A stretch of DNA of 64,000 bases, taken from positions 1 to 64,000 of the forward strand of contig CAUJSJ030000086.1 of the NCBI GenBank assembly GCA_963422775.4. Direction: 5' to 3'. The stretch is from Pelomonas sp963422775 (GTDB taxonomy: Bacteria > Pseudomonadota > Gammaproteobacteria > Burkholderiales > Burkholderiaceae_C). Shown here in pieces: positions 34,602 through 44,900 of this stretch. The notes below the pieces were generated by a model. The model did not search any database. It saw only the letters and a list, made by a program, of their open reading frames with translations, and was not told where the DNA came from. Numbering within the stretch: the stretch's first letter is position 1; every line of letters begins with the position of its first letter. A program made the position numbers and the translations under genes.

Positions 34602-35789
34602 ATGCTCGACCTCGACGCCGCATCCGCCGCGGTTCTCGCACCGTTGCCCGCCGCACCGCGTGTCCTCGAAATCCGCTTCACGGGCTCCGGCAGCGAGTAC
34701 TTCCGTATCTGGGCGGTGAATCTGCTGCTCATCCTCGTCACGCTGGGCCTGTACCTGCCCTTCGCCAAGGCACGGCGCATCCGCTACTTCTATGCGAACA
34801 CGCTGGTCGACGGCCAGGCGCTGAGCTTTCATGGCGACGCGTGGAAGATGTTCCGCGGTTTCGTGCTGCTGGTCGTGCTGATGGGCGCCTACAGCGGTGC
34901 TGGCCATCTGTCGTCGACAGCGGCCTTCGTCGCCTTCCTGATCCTGTGCATCGTCTGGCCCGCGCTGTGGCGGGCCTCGCTGCAGTTCCGCCTGGGCAAC
35001 ACCAGCTGGCGCGGCCTGCGCATGCGCTTCGACGGTTCCCTGGCGGGCGCCTACCTCGCCTGCGCGCCGACCTATCTGCCCACCATCGCGCTGGTCGCCA
35101 GCGGCACGCTGCTCGCGCCAGACACGCCGCCGCCGGCCGGCGAGCTCACCGCCGCCCTCTGGCTGAACCTGATGGGCGCGCTCGGCATCATGCTGCTGAC
35201 GCCCTGGTCGCTGACCCTGTTCAAGCGCTACCAGCACAACGGCTACCGCATCGCTGGCCAGCGCAGCCGCGTGAAGCTGTCGGTGGCCAGGATCTACCTG
35301 CTGGCGCTCCAGACCCTCGGCGTCGCCGTGTTGCCGATGTTCATGGCCGGCGCCATCGTGGCGGTTTTCGTCGGCCTGTCCCGCGCGCTGGGCGCGGGCC
35401 CGGATCGCGCCATGCTGGGCACGGTGATGATTGCCATTGGCGCCACGCTGGGCTATCTGCTGATGTTCGCCGTCGTCATGCCCTACGGCGCCGCCCGCAT
35501 GCAGAACCTGGCCTGGAACGGCACGCGCAGCGAGGCGCTGGCCTTTCGCAGCAACCTCCGCTTCTTCCCCCTGCTCGGCCTGACGCTGAAGAACTGGCTG
35601 CTGACCGCGCTGACGCTGGGCCTGTACCGACCCTTCGCTGCGGTGGCCACGGCCCGGCTGCGGCTGGAGGCCGTCAGCATCGGCAGCGACGAAGACCCGG
35701 CAGACTGGGTGGCAGCAAGCCAGGCCGGCCATGCGGACGCCACGGGCGACGTCGCCGGCGACTTCTTCGGCATCGACATGGGGCTGTGA
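34602..35789 (+). CDS. DUF898 / YjgN-family polytopic membrane protein
   Basis: Inner-membrane protein of unknown function, 395 residues, with eight or so hydrophobic segments. It contains two copies of the family pattern: a GLYLPFAKARRIRYFYANT-type segment near residues 48-66 and its echo TLGLYRPFAAVATARLRLEA near 340-360. In both, a TM is followed by an Arg-rich amphipathic stretch and a loop. ATG 34602 has AGGGAG 8-12 nt upstream. It overlaps the following M48 peptidase gene by one base; this DUF898-M48 pair is common in proteobacteria, suggesting a shared membrane quality-control role. Confidence 0.88.
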   Translation: MLDLDAASAAVLAPLPAAPRVLEIRFTGSGSEYFRIWAVNLLLILVTLGLYLPFAKARRIRYFYANTLVDGQALSFHGDAWKMFRGFVLLVVLMGAYSGAGHLSSTAAFVAFLILCIVWPALWRASLQFRLGNTSWRGLRMRFDGSLAGAYLACAPTYLPTIALVASGTLLAPDTPPPAGELTAALWLNLMGALGIMLLTPWSLTLFKRYQHNGYRIAGQRSRVKLSVARIYLLALQTLGVAVLPMFMAGAIVAVFVGLSRALGAGPDRAMLGTVMIAIGATLGYLLMFAVVMPYGAARMQNLAWNGTRSEALAFRSNLRFFPLLGLTLKNWLLTALTLGLYRPFAAVATARLRLEAVSIGSDEDPADWVAASQAGHADATGDVAGDFFGIDMGL

Positions 35790-36814
35790 TGGACGACCGC
35801 CCGCGCCTTGCGGCCGACTGGTTCGACGGCCTCAGCGCCCGCGCGCAGCCGGTCGAGGTCTGGCTGGACGGCGCGACGCTGCATTTCGGCAGCCACAGCG
35901 CGCCGCTGGCCCGCGCCACCTGGCCCGAGCGCCAGCGCCATGGCCAGCGCCAGATCCTGCTGCCGGGCGGCGGCCTGCTGAGCTTTGCCGACGCGATGGC
36001 GTTCGACACCTGGGCGCAGGCCTCGGGCCGTGGCGACAGCGCCATCGTGCTGTGGCAGCAAAGCTGGCGGCTGGCGGTGCTGTCACTGGTGCTGCTGGTG
36101 ACCTTGCTGTGCGCGGGCTGGCGCTGGGGCCTCCCTTGGGCGGTAGACACGGCCGTGAATGCGCTGCCCCTGTCCGCCGAGCGCTCGCTGGGCGAGCATC
36201 TGCTGAGTGGCCTGGACGGTGATTGGCTCAAGCCCAGCAAGCTGGGCGCGGCGCAGCAGCAGGCCTGGCAGGACCGGTGGGCTGCGGCGCTGGCCCGCGC
36301 TCGTGCCGAAGGCGGGCCGCCCGTGTCGAAGCGCTTCGAGATCCACTTCCGCGATGGCGGCAAGGCACTGGGGCCCAACGCCTTCGCGCTGCCGGGCGGC
36401 GACATCGTCATCACCGACGCCTTGCTGGAACTGCTGGCCGACGAGCCCGACGCGGTGGTGACCGTGCTGGCCCACGAGCTCGGCCATGTGCGCCACCGCC
36501 ACGGCCTTCGGCTGCTGCTGCGTGCGGGCGCTGTGAGCGTGGTGGCCTCCGTCATCGTCGGCGACTTTTCGACGCTGCTGGCCGCAGCACCTGCCCTGCT
36601 GGCCAGCAATGCCTACTCACGCGACAACGAGCGCGAAGCCGACTTCTATGGCCGCGCGCTGGCCCGGGCCGGCGGCGCGGACACCTCGCGCATGGGCGTG
36701 TTTTTCGCGCGCCTGGCCAAGAAACACGCGACCGTGGACAACAACCCCGTTGCCATCGCGATCGCGACGCATCCGGCCGACGAGGAGCGCGTGAAGTTCT
36801 TCAGCGAACGCTGA
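35789..36814 (+). CDS. M48-family membrane metallopeptidase
   Basis: Zinc protease of 341 residues anchored by one TM near residues 89-108 (LAVLSLVLLVTLLCAGW). The catalytic motif VLAHELGHVRHRHGL (~227-241) is intact HExxH, and the third zinc ligand Glu is in DNEREADFYGRALA (~283-296). The N-terminal ~85 residues form a small beta-rich cytoplasmic domain (VWLDGATLHFG). Bacterial relatives act on misfolded or specific envelope proteins. Coupled to the DUF898 gene. Confidence 0.92.
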   Translation: MDDRPRLAADWFDGLSARAQPVEVWLDGATLHFGSHSAPLARATWPERQRHGQRQILLPGGGLLSFADAMAFDTWAQASGRGDSAIVLWQQSWRLAVLSLVLLVTLLCAGWRWGLPWAVDTAVNALPLSAERSLGEHLLSGLDGDWLKPSKLGAAQQQAWQDRWAAALARARAEGGPPVSKRFEIHFRDGGKALGPNAFALPGGDIVITDALLELLADEPDAVVTVLAHELGHVRHRHGLRLLLRAGAVSVVASVIVGDFSTLLAAAPALLASNAYSRDNEREADFYGRALARAGGADTSRMGVFFARLAKKHATVDNNPVAIAIATHPADEERVKFFSER

Positions 36815-36854
36815 AAACTAGAATCGCGGGTTTTCCACGATCCGCTGGCCCGCC

Positions 36855-38231
36855 ATGACCACTTCCGAATACTCCGCGATCAGCGCCCTGTCGCCGCTGG
36901 ACGGCCGCTACGCCGCCAAGGTCGCCGCGCTGCGCCCGCTGCTGTCCGAGTACGGCCTGATGCACCGCCGCGTGCAGGTCGAAGTGGAGTGGTTCATCGC
37001 GCTGTCGGACGCCGGCTTCAAAGAGTTCAAGCCGCTGTCCAGCGCCGCGCGCTCGCGCCTGCGCCGCCTCGTGAAGAAGTTCAGCGAGGCCGATGCCGAA
37101 GAGATCAAGGCCATCGAGCGCACCACCAACCACGACGTGAAGGCCGTGGAGTACTGGATCAAGCGCAGCTTCGACGGCCATCCGGAGCTGCTGGCCGCCA
37201 GTGAGTTCGTGCACTTCGCCTGCACCAGCGAGGACATCAACAACACCAGCCACGCGCTGATGCTGAAGGCCGCGCGCGACGAGGTCATGCTGCCCGCACT
37301 GGACGGCATCGTCGCCACGCTGCGCAAGATGGCGCACCAGTTCGCCGCCGTGCCGATGCTGTCGCGCACCCACGGCCAGACGGCCAGCCCGACGACGGTG
37401 GGCAAGGAGATCGCCAACGTCGTCGCGCGCCTCGCGACGGCGCGCGCGCGCATCGCTGCGGTTAAGCCGCTGGCCAAGATGAACGGCGCGGTCGGCAACT
37501 TCAACGCCCACCTGTCGGCCTGGCCCAAGCATGACTGGGAGGCCTTCTCCAAGACCGTCATCGAAAAGCAGCTCAAGCTGAGCTTCAACCCGTACACCAT
37601 CCAGATCGAGCCGCACGACTACATGGCCGAGTTGTTCGACGCGTTCACGCGCGCCAACACCATCCTGATCGACTGGTCGCGTGACGTCTGGGGCTACATC
37701 TCGCTGGGCTACTTCAAGCAGCGCACGAAGGCCGGCGAGATCGGCAGCTCGACGATGCCGCACAAGGTCAACCCCATCGACTTCGAGAACGCGGAAGGCA
37801 ACTTCGGCCTGGCCAGCGCCGTGCTGACACACCTGAGTCAGAAGCTGCCCGTGAGCCGCTGGCAGCGCGACCTGACCGACTCGACGGTGCTGCGCAACAT
37901 GGGTGTGGGCCTGGGCTACGCACTGTTGGGCTACGACTCGCTGGCCAAGGGCCTGGGCAAGCTGGAAGTGAACGAGACCGCGCTGGCCGACGACCTCGAT
38001 GCCGCGTGGGAAGTGCTGGCCGAACCCATCCAGACCGTCATGCGCCGCCACGGCCTGCCCAACCCCTACGAGCAACTCAAGGAGCTGACCCGCGGCAAGG
38101 CCATCACGCGCGAGTCGATTCAGGCCTTCATCGAAGGGCTGGACCTGCCCAAGGCCGAGAAGGCCCGCTTGCTGAAGATGACGCCCGGCAGCTACACGGG
38201 CCTGGCGGCGGACCTGGCCAAGCGGGTCTGA
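36855..38231 (+). CDS. purB: Adenylosuccinate lyase
   Basis: Purine biosynthesis enzyme: splits adenylosuccinate to AMP and SAICAR to AICAR, releasing fumarate. It has 458 residues (E. coli 456). It opens with LSPLDGRYAAKVAALRPLLS, has HFACTSEDINNTSHALML and SRTHGQTASPTTVGKE (catalytic His), and the fumarate-lyase signature GSSTMPHKVNPIDFENAEG (~296-314). It stands alone after the M48 gene, with a 40-nt spacer that contains a TAGAAT -10-like element. Confidence 0.97.
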   Translation: MTTSEYSAISALSPLDGRYAAKVAALRPLLSEYGLMHRRVQVEVEWFIALSDAGFKEFKPLSSAARSRLRRLVKKFSEADAEEIKAIERTTNHDVKAVEYWIKRSFDGHPELLAASEFVHFACTSEDINNTSHALMLKAARDEVMLPALDGIVATLRKMAHQFAAVPMLSRTHGQTASPTTVGKEIANVVARLATARARIAAVKPLAKMNGAVGNFNAHLSAWPKHDWEAFSKTVIEKQLKLSFNPYTIQIEPHDYMAELFDAFTRANTILIDWSRDVWGYISLGYFKQRTKAGEIGSSTMPHKVNPIDFENAEGNFGLASAVLTHLSQKLPVSRWQRDLTDSTVLRNMGVGLGYALLGYDSLAKGLGKLEVNETALADDLDAAWEVLAEPIQTVMRRHGLPNPYEQLKELTRGKAITRESIQAFIEGLDLPKAEKARLLKMTPGSYTGLAADLAKRV

Positions 38232-38246
38232 CGCGGCAGCGTGGCG

Positions 38247-38312
38247 TAGGGCGGGTCGCGACCCGCCAGCATCGGTGCAGCGCGAACAAACGGCGGGTCG
38301 CGACCCGCCCTA
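38247..38312. repeat. Paired GGCGGGTCGCGACCCGCC palindromes (BIME-like)
   Basis: The 18-bp perfect palindrome GGCGGGTCGCGACCCGCC occurs at 38250-38267 and 38292-38309, 24 nt apart. Outer TAGG / CCTA extensions make the pair one larger inverted repeat. It fills the convergent purB-GNAT spacer and ends exactly one base before the GNAT stop codon. This motif is known as a dispersed repeat in betaproteobacteria. Confidence 0.8.
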
Positions 38313-38822
38313 CTACAGCGCCAACCGGAACACCCTCGACGGCTCGCTGTAGCCCTCGAGCTGTTCCTGGCCCTGCTCGACGAACCCCAGCTTGGCGAGC
38401 AGCGCCACGCTGGGTGGGTTGTCGACGGCCGTGATGGCCATCAGCGTCGGCCACCCCAGCACCTCGCGCGCATGAGCCACGCAGGCGCGTGCCGCCTCCA
38501 GCGCATAGCCCTGGCCCTCATGCTCGGCCAGCAGCGCGTAGCCGATGTCGGGCTCCGGCAAGGCCGGCCGCTTGAACAGGCCGCACATGCCGACGAGCAC
38601 GCCATCCTCGCGGCGCACCAGGGCCCAGAAGCCGTGGCCGAGTTCGCGGTAGGCCTTGAAGAGCCGCCCCTCAGCCCAGGCCAGCGCGTCATCGACGTTG
38701 CGCACGCCGGGGTCGTTGATGTTGCGCAGCCACCCGGGCTCATTGACCAGGCGCAACAGGAAGGGCGCGTCCAGCGGTGTGAATTCACGCAGCGACAGGC
38801 GTTGGGTATCCAGGATGTGCAT
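38313..38822 (-). CDS. GNAT-family N-acetyltransferase (RimJ/RimL-like)
   Basis: Acetyl-CoA-dependent transferase, 169 residues. It opens LDTQRLSLREFTPLDAPFLL, as RimL-type enzymes do. The acetyl-CoA motif is AEHEGQGYALEAARACVAHA (~99-118), and the following ITAVDNPPSVALLAKLGF is typical. Acceptor unknown (protein N-terminus or small molecule). I chose ATG 38822 because homology starts there. Its promoter region abuts the divergent GGDEF/EAL gene. Confidence 0.9.
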   Translation of the reverse strand: MHILDTQRLSLREFTPLDAPFLLRLVNEPGWLRNINDPGVRNVDDALAWAEGRLFKAYRELGHGFWALVRREDGVLVGMCGLFKRPALPEPDIGYALLAEHEGQGYALEAARACVAHAREVLGWPTLMAITAVDNPPSVALLAKLGFVEQGQEQLEGYSEPSRVFRLAL

Positions 38823-38892
38823 GAGACCAGACAATAACCGGTCATGCTCCGCTCCCCGTCCACCCGCCAGACCGCCGCTGCATAAACGCTTC

Positions 38893-41136
38893 ATGAGCCC
38901 CGCGCCCGACTCCAGCGACAACTCCGCGCTCGGCCAGGCCCTGCGCGAGCTGGACGTCATCCTGGCCAATGCCGGCGTCGGTGTCGTCTTCGTGAAGGCG
39001 CGCACGCTGGTGCGCTGCAACCAGCGCTACGCCGAGATCTACGGCTTCGACAGCCCCGAGGCCGCCGTCGGCCGCAGCAGCCTGGAGCTCTACGAGTCCG
39101 AGCAGGCAGCCCGTGGCCTGGGTTCACGTGCCTACCCGGTGCTGTCGGCCGGCGAGACCTTCCGCGATGAACAGCTGATGCGCCGCCAGAACGGCGAGCT
39201 GTTCTGGACTCACCTGACCGGCCGCCTCATCAACCCCGCCGACCCGGCCGACGGCTCGATCTGGATCGTCGACGACATCAGCGAACGCAAGCTGGCTGAC
39301 GCCACGCTGGCCGACCTGCACGCCGAACAGCAGCTCATCTTCGACCACGCCATGGTCGGCATCGTCTTCCTGCGTGGCCGCCGCGTGACGCGCTGCAACC
39401 GGGCCTTCGAGCAGCTCTTCGGCTACGAGCCCGGCGAGCTCGACGGCCAGCTGTCGCGCGCCTGGTATCTCAGCGACGAGGACTGGCAGGCCGCCGCCGA
39501 CCTCTGCTACATGCCGCTGGCACGCGGCGACTCCTTCCACGCCGAGATGCTGCTCGGCAAGAAGGACGGCACGCCCATCTACTGCGAAGTGCGCAGCAAG
39601 GCCATCGACCGCAGCGACCTGTCGCGCGGCTCGATCTGGATCACGCAGGACATCACGGCCCGCAAGCAGGCCGAGCTGGAACTGGTGCAGGCCAAGGCCC
39701 AGCTCGAAGCGCTGGTGGAGCAGCGCACCCAGCAGCTCAGCCAGACCGTCGCGGCGCTGGAGCTCAAGGTCGCCGAGCAGCAGGCGGCGGAAGCGCGCGC
39801 CGAGCGCCTGGCCCTGTTCGACGGCCTGACCGGCCTGCCCAACCGCCACCTGCTCGCCGACCGCGCCAGCCAGGCCATCGACATTGCCCGTCGCAGCGAC
39901 GAGCCGCTGGCCGTGCTCTTCCTGGATCTGGATCACTTCAAGAACGTCAACGACTCCCTCGGCCACCGCGTCGGCGACAGCCTGCTGGCCCAGCTCGCCG
40001 GACGGCTGCGCGGCGCCGTGCGCGAGCAGGACACCGTGGCCCGCACCGGCGGCGACGAATTCGTCCTCGTGCTGCCGCTGACCGACATCGCCGGCGCCGC
40101 CCACCTGGCCACCAAGCTGATGGCGCTGGCCAGCGCGCCCTTCCAGGTCGAACAGCAGGAGCTGACCGTCACGCCCTCCATGGGCATCGCGATGTTCCCG
40201 ACCGACGGCGACGACTTCGACACGCTGTGCAAATGCGCCGACGCGGCCATGTACCGCGCCAAGCGCGACGGCCGCAACGCCTACCGCTTCTTCACGAGCG
40301 AGATGCAGGCGCAGTCGGCCCGCGCGCTGCAGCTGGAGAACGCGCTGCGCCGTGCGCAGGAGCGCAACCAGCTCAGCCTGCACTACCAGCCGCAGTTCGC
40401 GCTGGACGCGGACGGTGAAAGCCACATCGTCGGCGCCGAGGCGCTGCTGCGCTGGCACCACCCCGAGCTGGGCTGGGTGTCGCCGGCCGAGTTCATCCCC
40501 GTCGCCGAGACGTCCGGGCTGATCCTGCCCATCGGCGAATGGGTGCTGCGCGAGGCGCTCTCCCAGCTGTGCCGCTGGGACGGCGCCGGCCTGCCTCAGC
40601 TGACCATGGCCGTGAACCTGTCGGCCGTGCAGTTCCGCCACGACGACCTGCCCGAGCTCGTCGGCCGCGTGCTGGACGAGGTCGGCATGCCGGCCGAGCG
40701 CCTGGAGCTGGAGCTGACCGAGGGCGCCGCGATGGACAACCCGGCTGTGGCCATCACCGTCATGAACGAGCTGCATGCCCGCGGCGTGCGCCTGTCCATC
40801 GACGACTTTGGCACCGGCTACTCGTCGCTGAGCTATCTGAAGAAGTTCCGCGTCAGCAAGCTCAAGATCGACCAGTCCTTCATTCGCGACCTGACCGACG
40901 ACGCCGAAGACCGCGCCATCGTGGACGCCGTCATCCGCATGGCCGGCGCACTGGGCCTGGAAACGTTGGCCGAGGGTGTCGAGACCGAAGGCCAGCTGGC
41001 CTTCCTGCGCCGCCAGGGCTGCCAGGCCGTGCAGGGCTACCTGTTCAGCCGGCCGCTGCCCGCCGAGGCTTTTGCACAATTCGTGCTCGCCCAAACCTCG
41101 ACCACCGACGCCCCCATCTCCGTCTACGCCATCTGA
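38893..41136 (+). CDS. PAS-PAS-GGDEF-EAL cyclic-di-GMP protein
   Basis: Soluble signalling protein of 747 residues. Two PAS domains (~20-130 and ~148-260), a coiled coil (~265-305), GGDEF (~310-470; GGDEF intact near 384, FDGLTGLPNRHLLADR upstream) and EAL (~490-735; GAEALLRW, LELTEGAAMD, DDFGTGYSSLSYLKKF, KIDQSF, EGVET). Both active sites look competent, so net output depends on the PAS input; the cofactor is unknown. No TM segments. Its stop overlaps the pyrF start (TGATG). Confidence 0.94.
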   Translation: MSPAPDSSDNSALGQALRELDVILANAGVGVVFVKARTLVRCNQRYAEIYGFDSPEAAVGRSSLELYESEQAARGLGSRAYPVLSAGETFRDEQLMRRQNGELFWTHLTGRLINPADPADGSIWIVDDISERKLADATLADLHAEQQLIFDHAMVGIVFLRGRRVTRCNRAFEQLFGYEPGELDGQLSRAWYLSDEDWQAAADLCYMPLARGDSFHAEMLLGKKDGTPIYCEVRSKAIDRSDLSRGSIWITQDITARKQAELELVQAKAQLEALVEQRTQQLSQTVAALELKVAEQQAAEARAERLALFDGLTGLPNRHLLADRASQAIDIARRSDEPLAVLFLDLDHFKNVNDSLGHRVGDSLLAQLAGRLRGAVREQDTVARTGGDEFVLVLPLTDIAGAAHLATKLMALASAPFQVEQQELTVTPSMGIAMFPTDGDDFDTLCKCADAAMYRAKRDGRNAYRFFTSEMQAQSARALQLENALRRAQERNQLSLHYQPQFALDADGESHIVGAEALLRWHHPELGWVSPAEFIPVAETSGLILPIGEWVLREALSQLCRWDGAGLPQLTMAVNLSAVQFRHDDLPELVGRVLDEVGMPAERLELELTEGAAMDNPAVAITVMNELHARGVRLSIDDFGTGYSSLSYLKKFRVSKLKIDQSFIRDLTDDAEDRAIVDAVIRMAGALGLETLAEGVETEGQLAFLRRQGCQAVQGYLFSRPLPAEAFAQFVLAQTSTTDAPISVYAI

Positions 41137-41942
41137 TGACAAGTTTCGTCGCCAAACTCCAAGCCCTGACGCCTCAATCCCGCCTGTGCGTCGGCCTCGA
41201 CCCCGAGCCGTCCAAGCTGCCCGGGGCCTGGGCCGGCGATGCAACGAAGTTCTACGACTTCTGCCGTTCAATCGTGGACGCGACCAAGGACCTCGTCTGC
41301 GCCTTCAAGCCGCAGATCGCCTACTTCGCCGCCCACCGCGCCGAAGACCAGCTTGAGCGCCTCATCTCACACATCCACGAGGTCGCCCCCGGCGTGCCCG
41401 TCATCCTCGACGCCAAGCGCGGCGACATCGGCTCCACGGCCGAACAGTACGCCCGCGAAGCCTTCGTGCGCTACCAGGCCGACGCCGTCACGCTCTCGCC
41501 CTTCATGGGCTTCGATTCCATCGAGCCCTACCTCGCCTACGAAGGCAAGGGCGCCATCCTGCTGTGCCGCACGTCCAACAAAGGCGGCGACGACTGGCAG
41601 ATGCAGCGCCTGGCCGACGTGCCCGGCCAGCCTCGCCTGTTCGAGCACCTGGCCCACCTGGCCGAGACGCAGTGGAACCGCAACGGCCAGCTGGGCCTGG
41701 TCGTCGGCGCCACCTACCCCGGCGAGATCGCTCGCGTGCGCGAGCTGGCGCCCACGCTGCCCCTGCTCGTGCCGGGCATCGGCGCCCAGGGCGGCGACGC
41801 GGCAGCAGTCGTGCAGGCGGCGGGCCGCAGCGCGCCGCTGGTCGTGAACTCCTCGCGTGCCATCCTCTACGCGAGCAGCGGTGCCGACTTCGCAGAACGT
41901 GCCCGCGCCGTGGCAGAAGCCACCCGCCGAAGCCTCGCCTGA
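41136..41942 (+). CDS. pyrF: Orotidine 5'-phosphate decarboxylase (type 2)
   Basis: Last step of UMP synthesis: decarboxylates OMP. It has 268 residues, the longer PyrF subtype found in many betaproteobacteria. Motifs are RLCVGLDPEPSKLP (~16-29), AFKPQIAYFAAH, the catalytic LDAKRGDIGSTAEQYA (~90-105; Lys and Asp), LSPFMGFDSIEPYL and a PGIGAQGGD phosphate-binding loop. It is squeezed between two signalling genes: 1-nt overlap upstream and a 2-nt gap downstream, so its expression is probably tied to theirs. Confidence 0.96.
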   Translation: MTSFVAKLQALTPQSRLCVGLDPEPSKLPGAWAGDATKFYDFCRSIVDATKDLVCAFKPQIAYFAAHRAEDQLERLISHIHEVAPGVPVILDAKRGDIGSTAEQYAREAFVRYQADAVTLSPFMGFDSIEPYLAYEGKGAILLCRTSNKGGDDWQMQRLADVPGQPRLFEHLAHLAETQWNRNGQLGLVVGATYPGEIARVRELAPTLPLLVPGIGAQGGDAAAVVQAAGRSAPLVVNSSRAILYASSGADFAERARAVAEATRRSLA

Positions 41943-41944
41943 AC

Positions 41945-44900
41945 ATGGCTCGCGCCGACGACGAACTCAGCAGCCTCGTCGGCCACGCCGCGCCGCCGGA
42001 GCAGCAGCGCATGCGCCTGGCCACCAGCATGCGCTGGCATGCGGCGCGCGTCTTCCTGCTGGCCTGTGCACCGATCTTCCTGCCCGTGGCGGGCCTGCTC
42101 TGGTACACCCGGCAGCCGGGCGAATGGCTGGACGGCTGGCCGCCGCCGCTGCTGGCCGCGCTGATCTCCGTGCTGGCCTTCGCGCGGCTGCTGGCGTTGG
42201 CACGCGCTCCGCGTCGGGAATCCCGGCCGGCCATCGCACTGTTCATGATGGCCCTGGTCATCGCGCTGCCGGTGGTCGTCGCCGTGTCGCGCGACCTCGG
42301 CCTGTGGGCGCTGAGCCTGGCCCTGGCCGGTCTGGTCGTGACCTTCGCCACCGGCATGCTGGGCATGCGCGCGGGTGTGCTGCTCGCCGTGCTCGCCGGG
42401 GGCTCGCTGGCCGGCCTGGCCGGCGCCGAGGCCATGGGCTGGGCCACCCACCCCATGGCCATGAACAGCCTGCTGCTGCGCACCGTCGTGCAGTTCTGTC
42501 TGCTCGGCTCCGGCCTGATCGCCGGCTTCGGCCTGCTGCGCATGGTGCAGCGCTCCCTCGTCGAGGCTGAGGAGCGCACGACGCGCTTTCGCGGCCTGCT
42601 CGGCATGGCCGTGGACTGGTACTGGGAGATGGACCGCGAGTTCCGTTTCACCCACGTTGCCGAGGAGCGCCCCGGCAGCTCGGGCCTGGACCTGAACGCC
42701 CGCCTGGGCAAGACCCCCTGGGAGCTGGACGGCATGGGGCTGACCGACGACGAGCTCGACGCCCACCGCGCCGACCTCGAATCGCGCCGCCCCTTCCACG
42801 GCATGGTGGCCCGGCGCGTCGGCACCGACGGCAGTTCGCGCTGGGTCTCCATCAGCGGCGAGCCGCGCTTCGACGCCCAGGGCAATTTCCGCGGCTACTG
42901 GGGCGTGGGCCGCGACGTGACCGGCGAGGTGGCGGCCGAACAGACCGTGCAGGCCACCGAGACGCGCTACCGCGAGTTGTTTCGCCGCTCGCCCAGCCCG
43001 CTGGTGCTGCACCGCTGGGGCCGCGTCGTCGACGCCAACCCGGCCGCCATGGCCATGTTCGGCTACGCGCAGCGCTCCAGCATGATCGGCCAGGACCTGT
43101 TCAGCCACTACGAGCCTGGCGACGACGAGACCGCCCGCCAGCAGGCCGCGCGGCTCGAAGGCCTGGCCCCCGGCGCCATGCAGCCCATGGCCGAGTACCG
43201 GCTGCGCACGCTGTCGCGCCGCCGCCGGCTCGTGCAGGCCACCAGCGTGCGCGTGGAGACGGCTTCCGGCCCGGCCACGCTGACCTTCTTCACCGACCAG
43301 ACCGAGCAGAGCCGGGCGCAGGACGCGCTGCGCCGCAGCGAGGGCCTGCTGTCGCACCTGGTGGCCACCAGCCCCGATGTCATCACGCTGACCGAGGCCG
43401 AGAGCGGCCGCTACGCGATGGTCAACAAGGCCTTCGAGGCCCTGACCGGCTGGAGCAGCACCGAGGTGCTGGGCCGCACGGCCGACGAGATCGGCATCTG
43501 GCACGACCCGGCCGACCGCACCGCCGTGCGCGAGGCCATCCGCCGTGATGGCATCGCCAGCAATGTGCCCATCAGCTTCCGCCGCAAGGACGGCAGCACT
43601 GTCTCGATGTTGGTGTCGGTGGCGCCCTTCGAGATGGACGGGCAGAACTACCTCGTGCTGTATGCGCGCGACGTGTCCGAGAGCGAGCGCACCCGCCTCG
43701 TGCATGGCGCCATCCTGGAGAACGCGTCCATCGGCATTGCCCTCACGCGCGACCAGCAGTTCGTGCTGGCCAACCCGCGCGTGGAGGCCATGTTCGGCTG
43801 GGAGCGCGGCACGCTGTTGGGCCAGCATGGCAGCGTCGTCTGGCCCAGCGTCGAGGGCTGGCAGGCCGTCGGCCGCGACCTCGGCCCGGCGCTCGCGGCC
43901 GGCCAGCAGGTCGAGGCCGAGCGCACCATGCGCCGCCGCGACGGCTCCAACTTCCTGGCCCGCCTGCTGGCCCAGGCGGTGGACCCCGCCCACCCCAGCC
44001 GCGGCGGCACGATCTGGATCATCGAAGACATCACCGAGCGCCGCCGCGTGGAGGACCAGCTCGCCCAGGCCAAGGACGAGGCCCAGGCCGCCAGCCGCGC
44101 CAAGAGCGCCTTCCTGGCCAACACCAGCCACGAGATCCGCACGCCGCTCAACGGCCTGCTCGGCCTGGGCCGGCTGGCCCAGCAGCCCGACATCTCCGAC
44201 ACCCAGCGGCGCGACTACCTCAACCAGATGATGGACAGCGCCGAGAGCCTGTCGGGCCTGATCTCCGACATCCTGGACCTGTCCAAGATCGAGGCTGGCC
44301 GCCTCACGCTGGAGACCCAGCCCTTCTCGCTGCGCGAGCTGCTCGCATCCATCCGCCTGGCCTACCTGACGCTGGCGCAGGCGCGCGGCCTGACGTTCGC
44401 CGTCGAGATCGACCCGGCCCTGCCGCACTGGGTCTTCGGCGACCCGCTGCGCACGCGCCAGATCCTGTCCAACTACCTGACCAACGCGCTGAAGTTCACC
44501 GAAACCGGCGGCATCACCGTCAGCGTGCGCGCGATGCCCGTGAACGCGCGCGGCAGCGCCGGCGAGTGGGTGCATGTCGAGGTGCGCGACACCGGCCCCG
44601 GCATCGCCACCGAGCAGCAGGCCCGCCTCTTCCAGCCCTTCACGCAGGCCGACGAGTCGACGACGCGGCGCTTCGGCGGCACCGGCCTGGGGCTGTCCAT
44701 CTGCCGGGAGCTCGCCACGCTGATGGGCGGCGAAGTTGGCATGGACAGCAAGCCTGGCGAGGGTTCGGCGTTCTGGGCCGAGCTGCCCTTGCCCGCCGCA
44801 CCGGCGCCCATGGCCCACCAGCCGCGCGAAACCCGCATCCATGGCGCGGCCCACGATGCACTGCACGGCCGCCGCGTGCTGATCGCCGAGGACCACCCCG

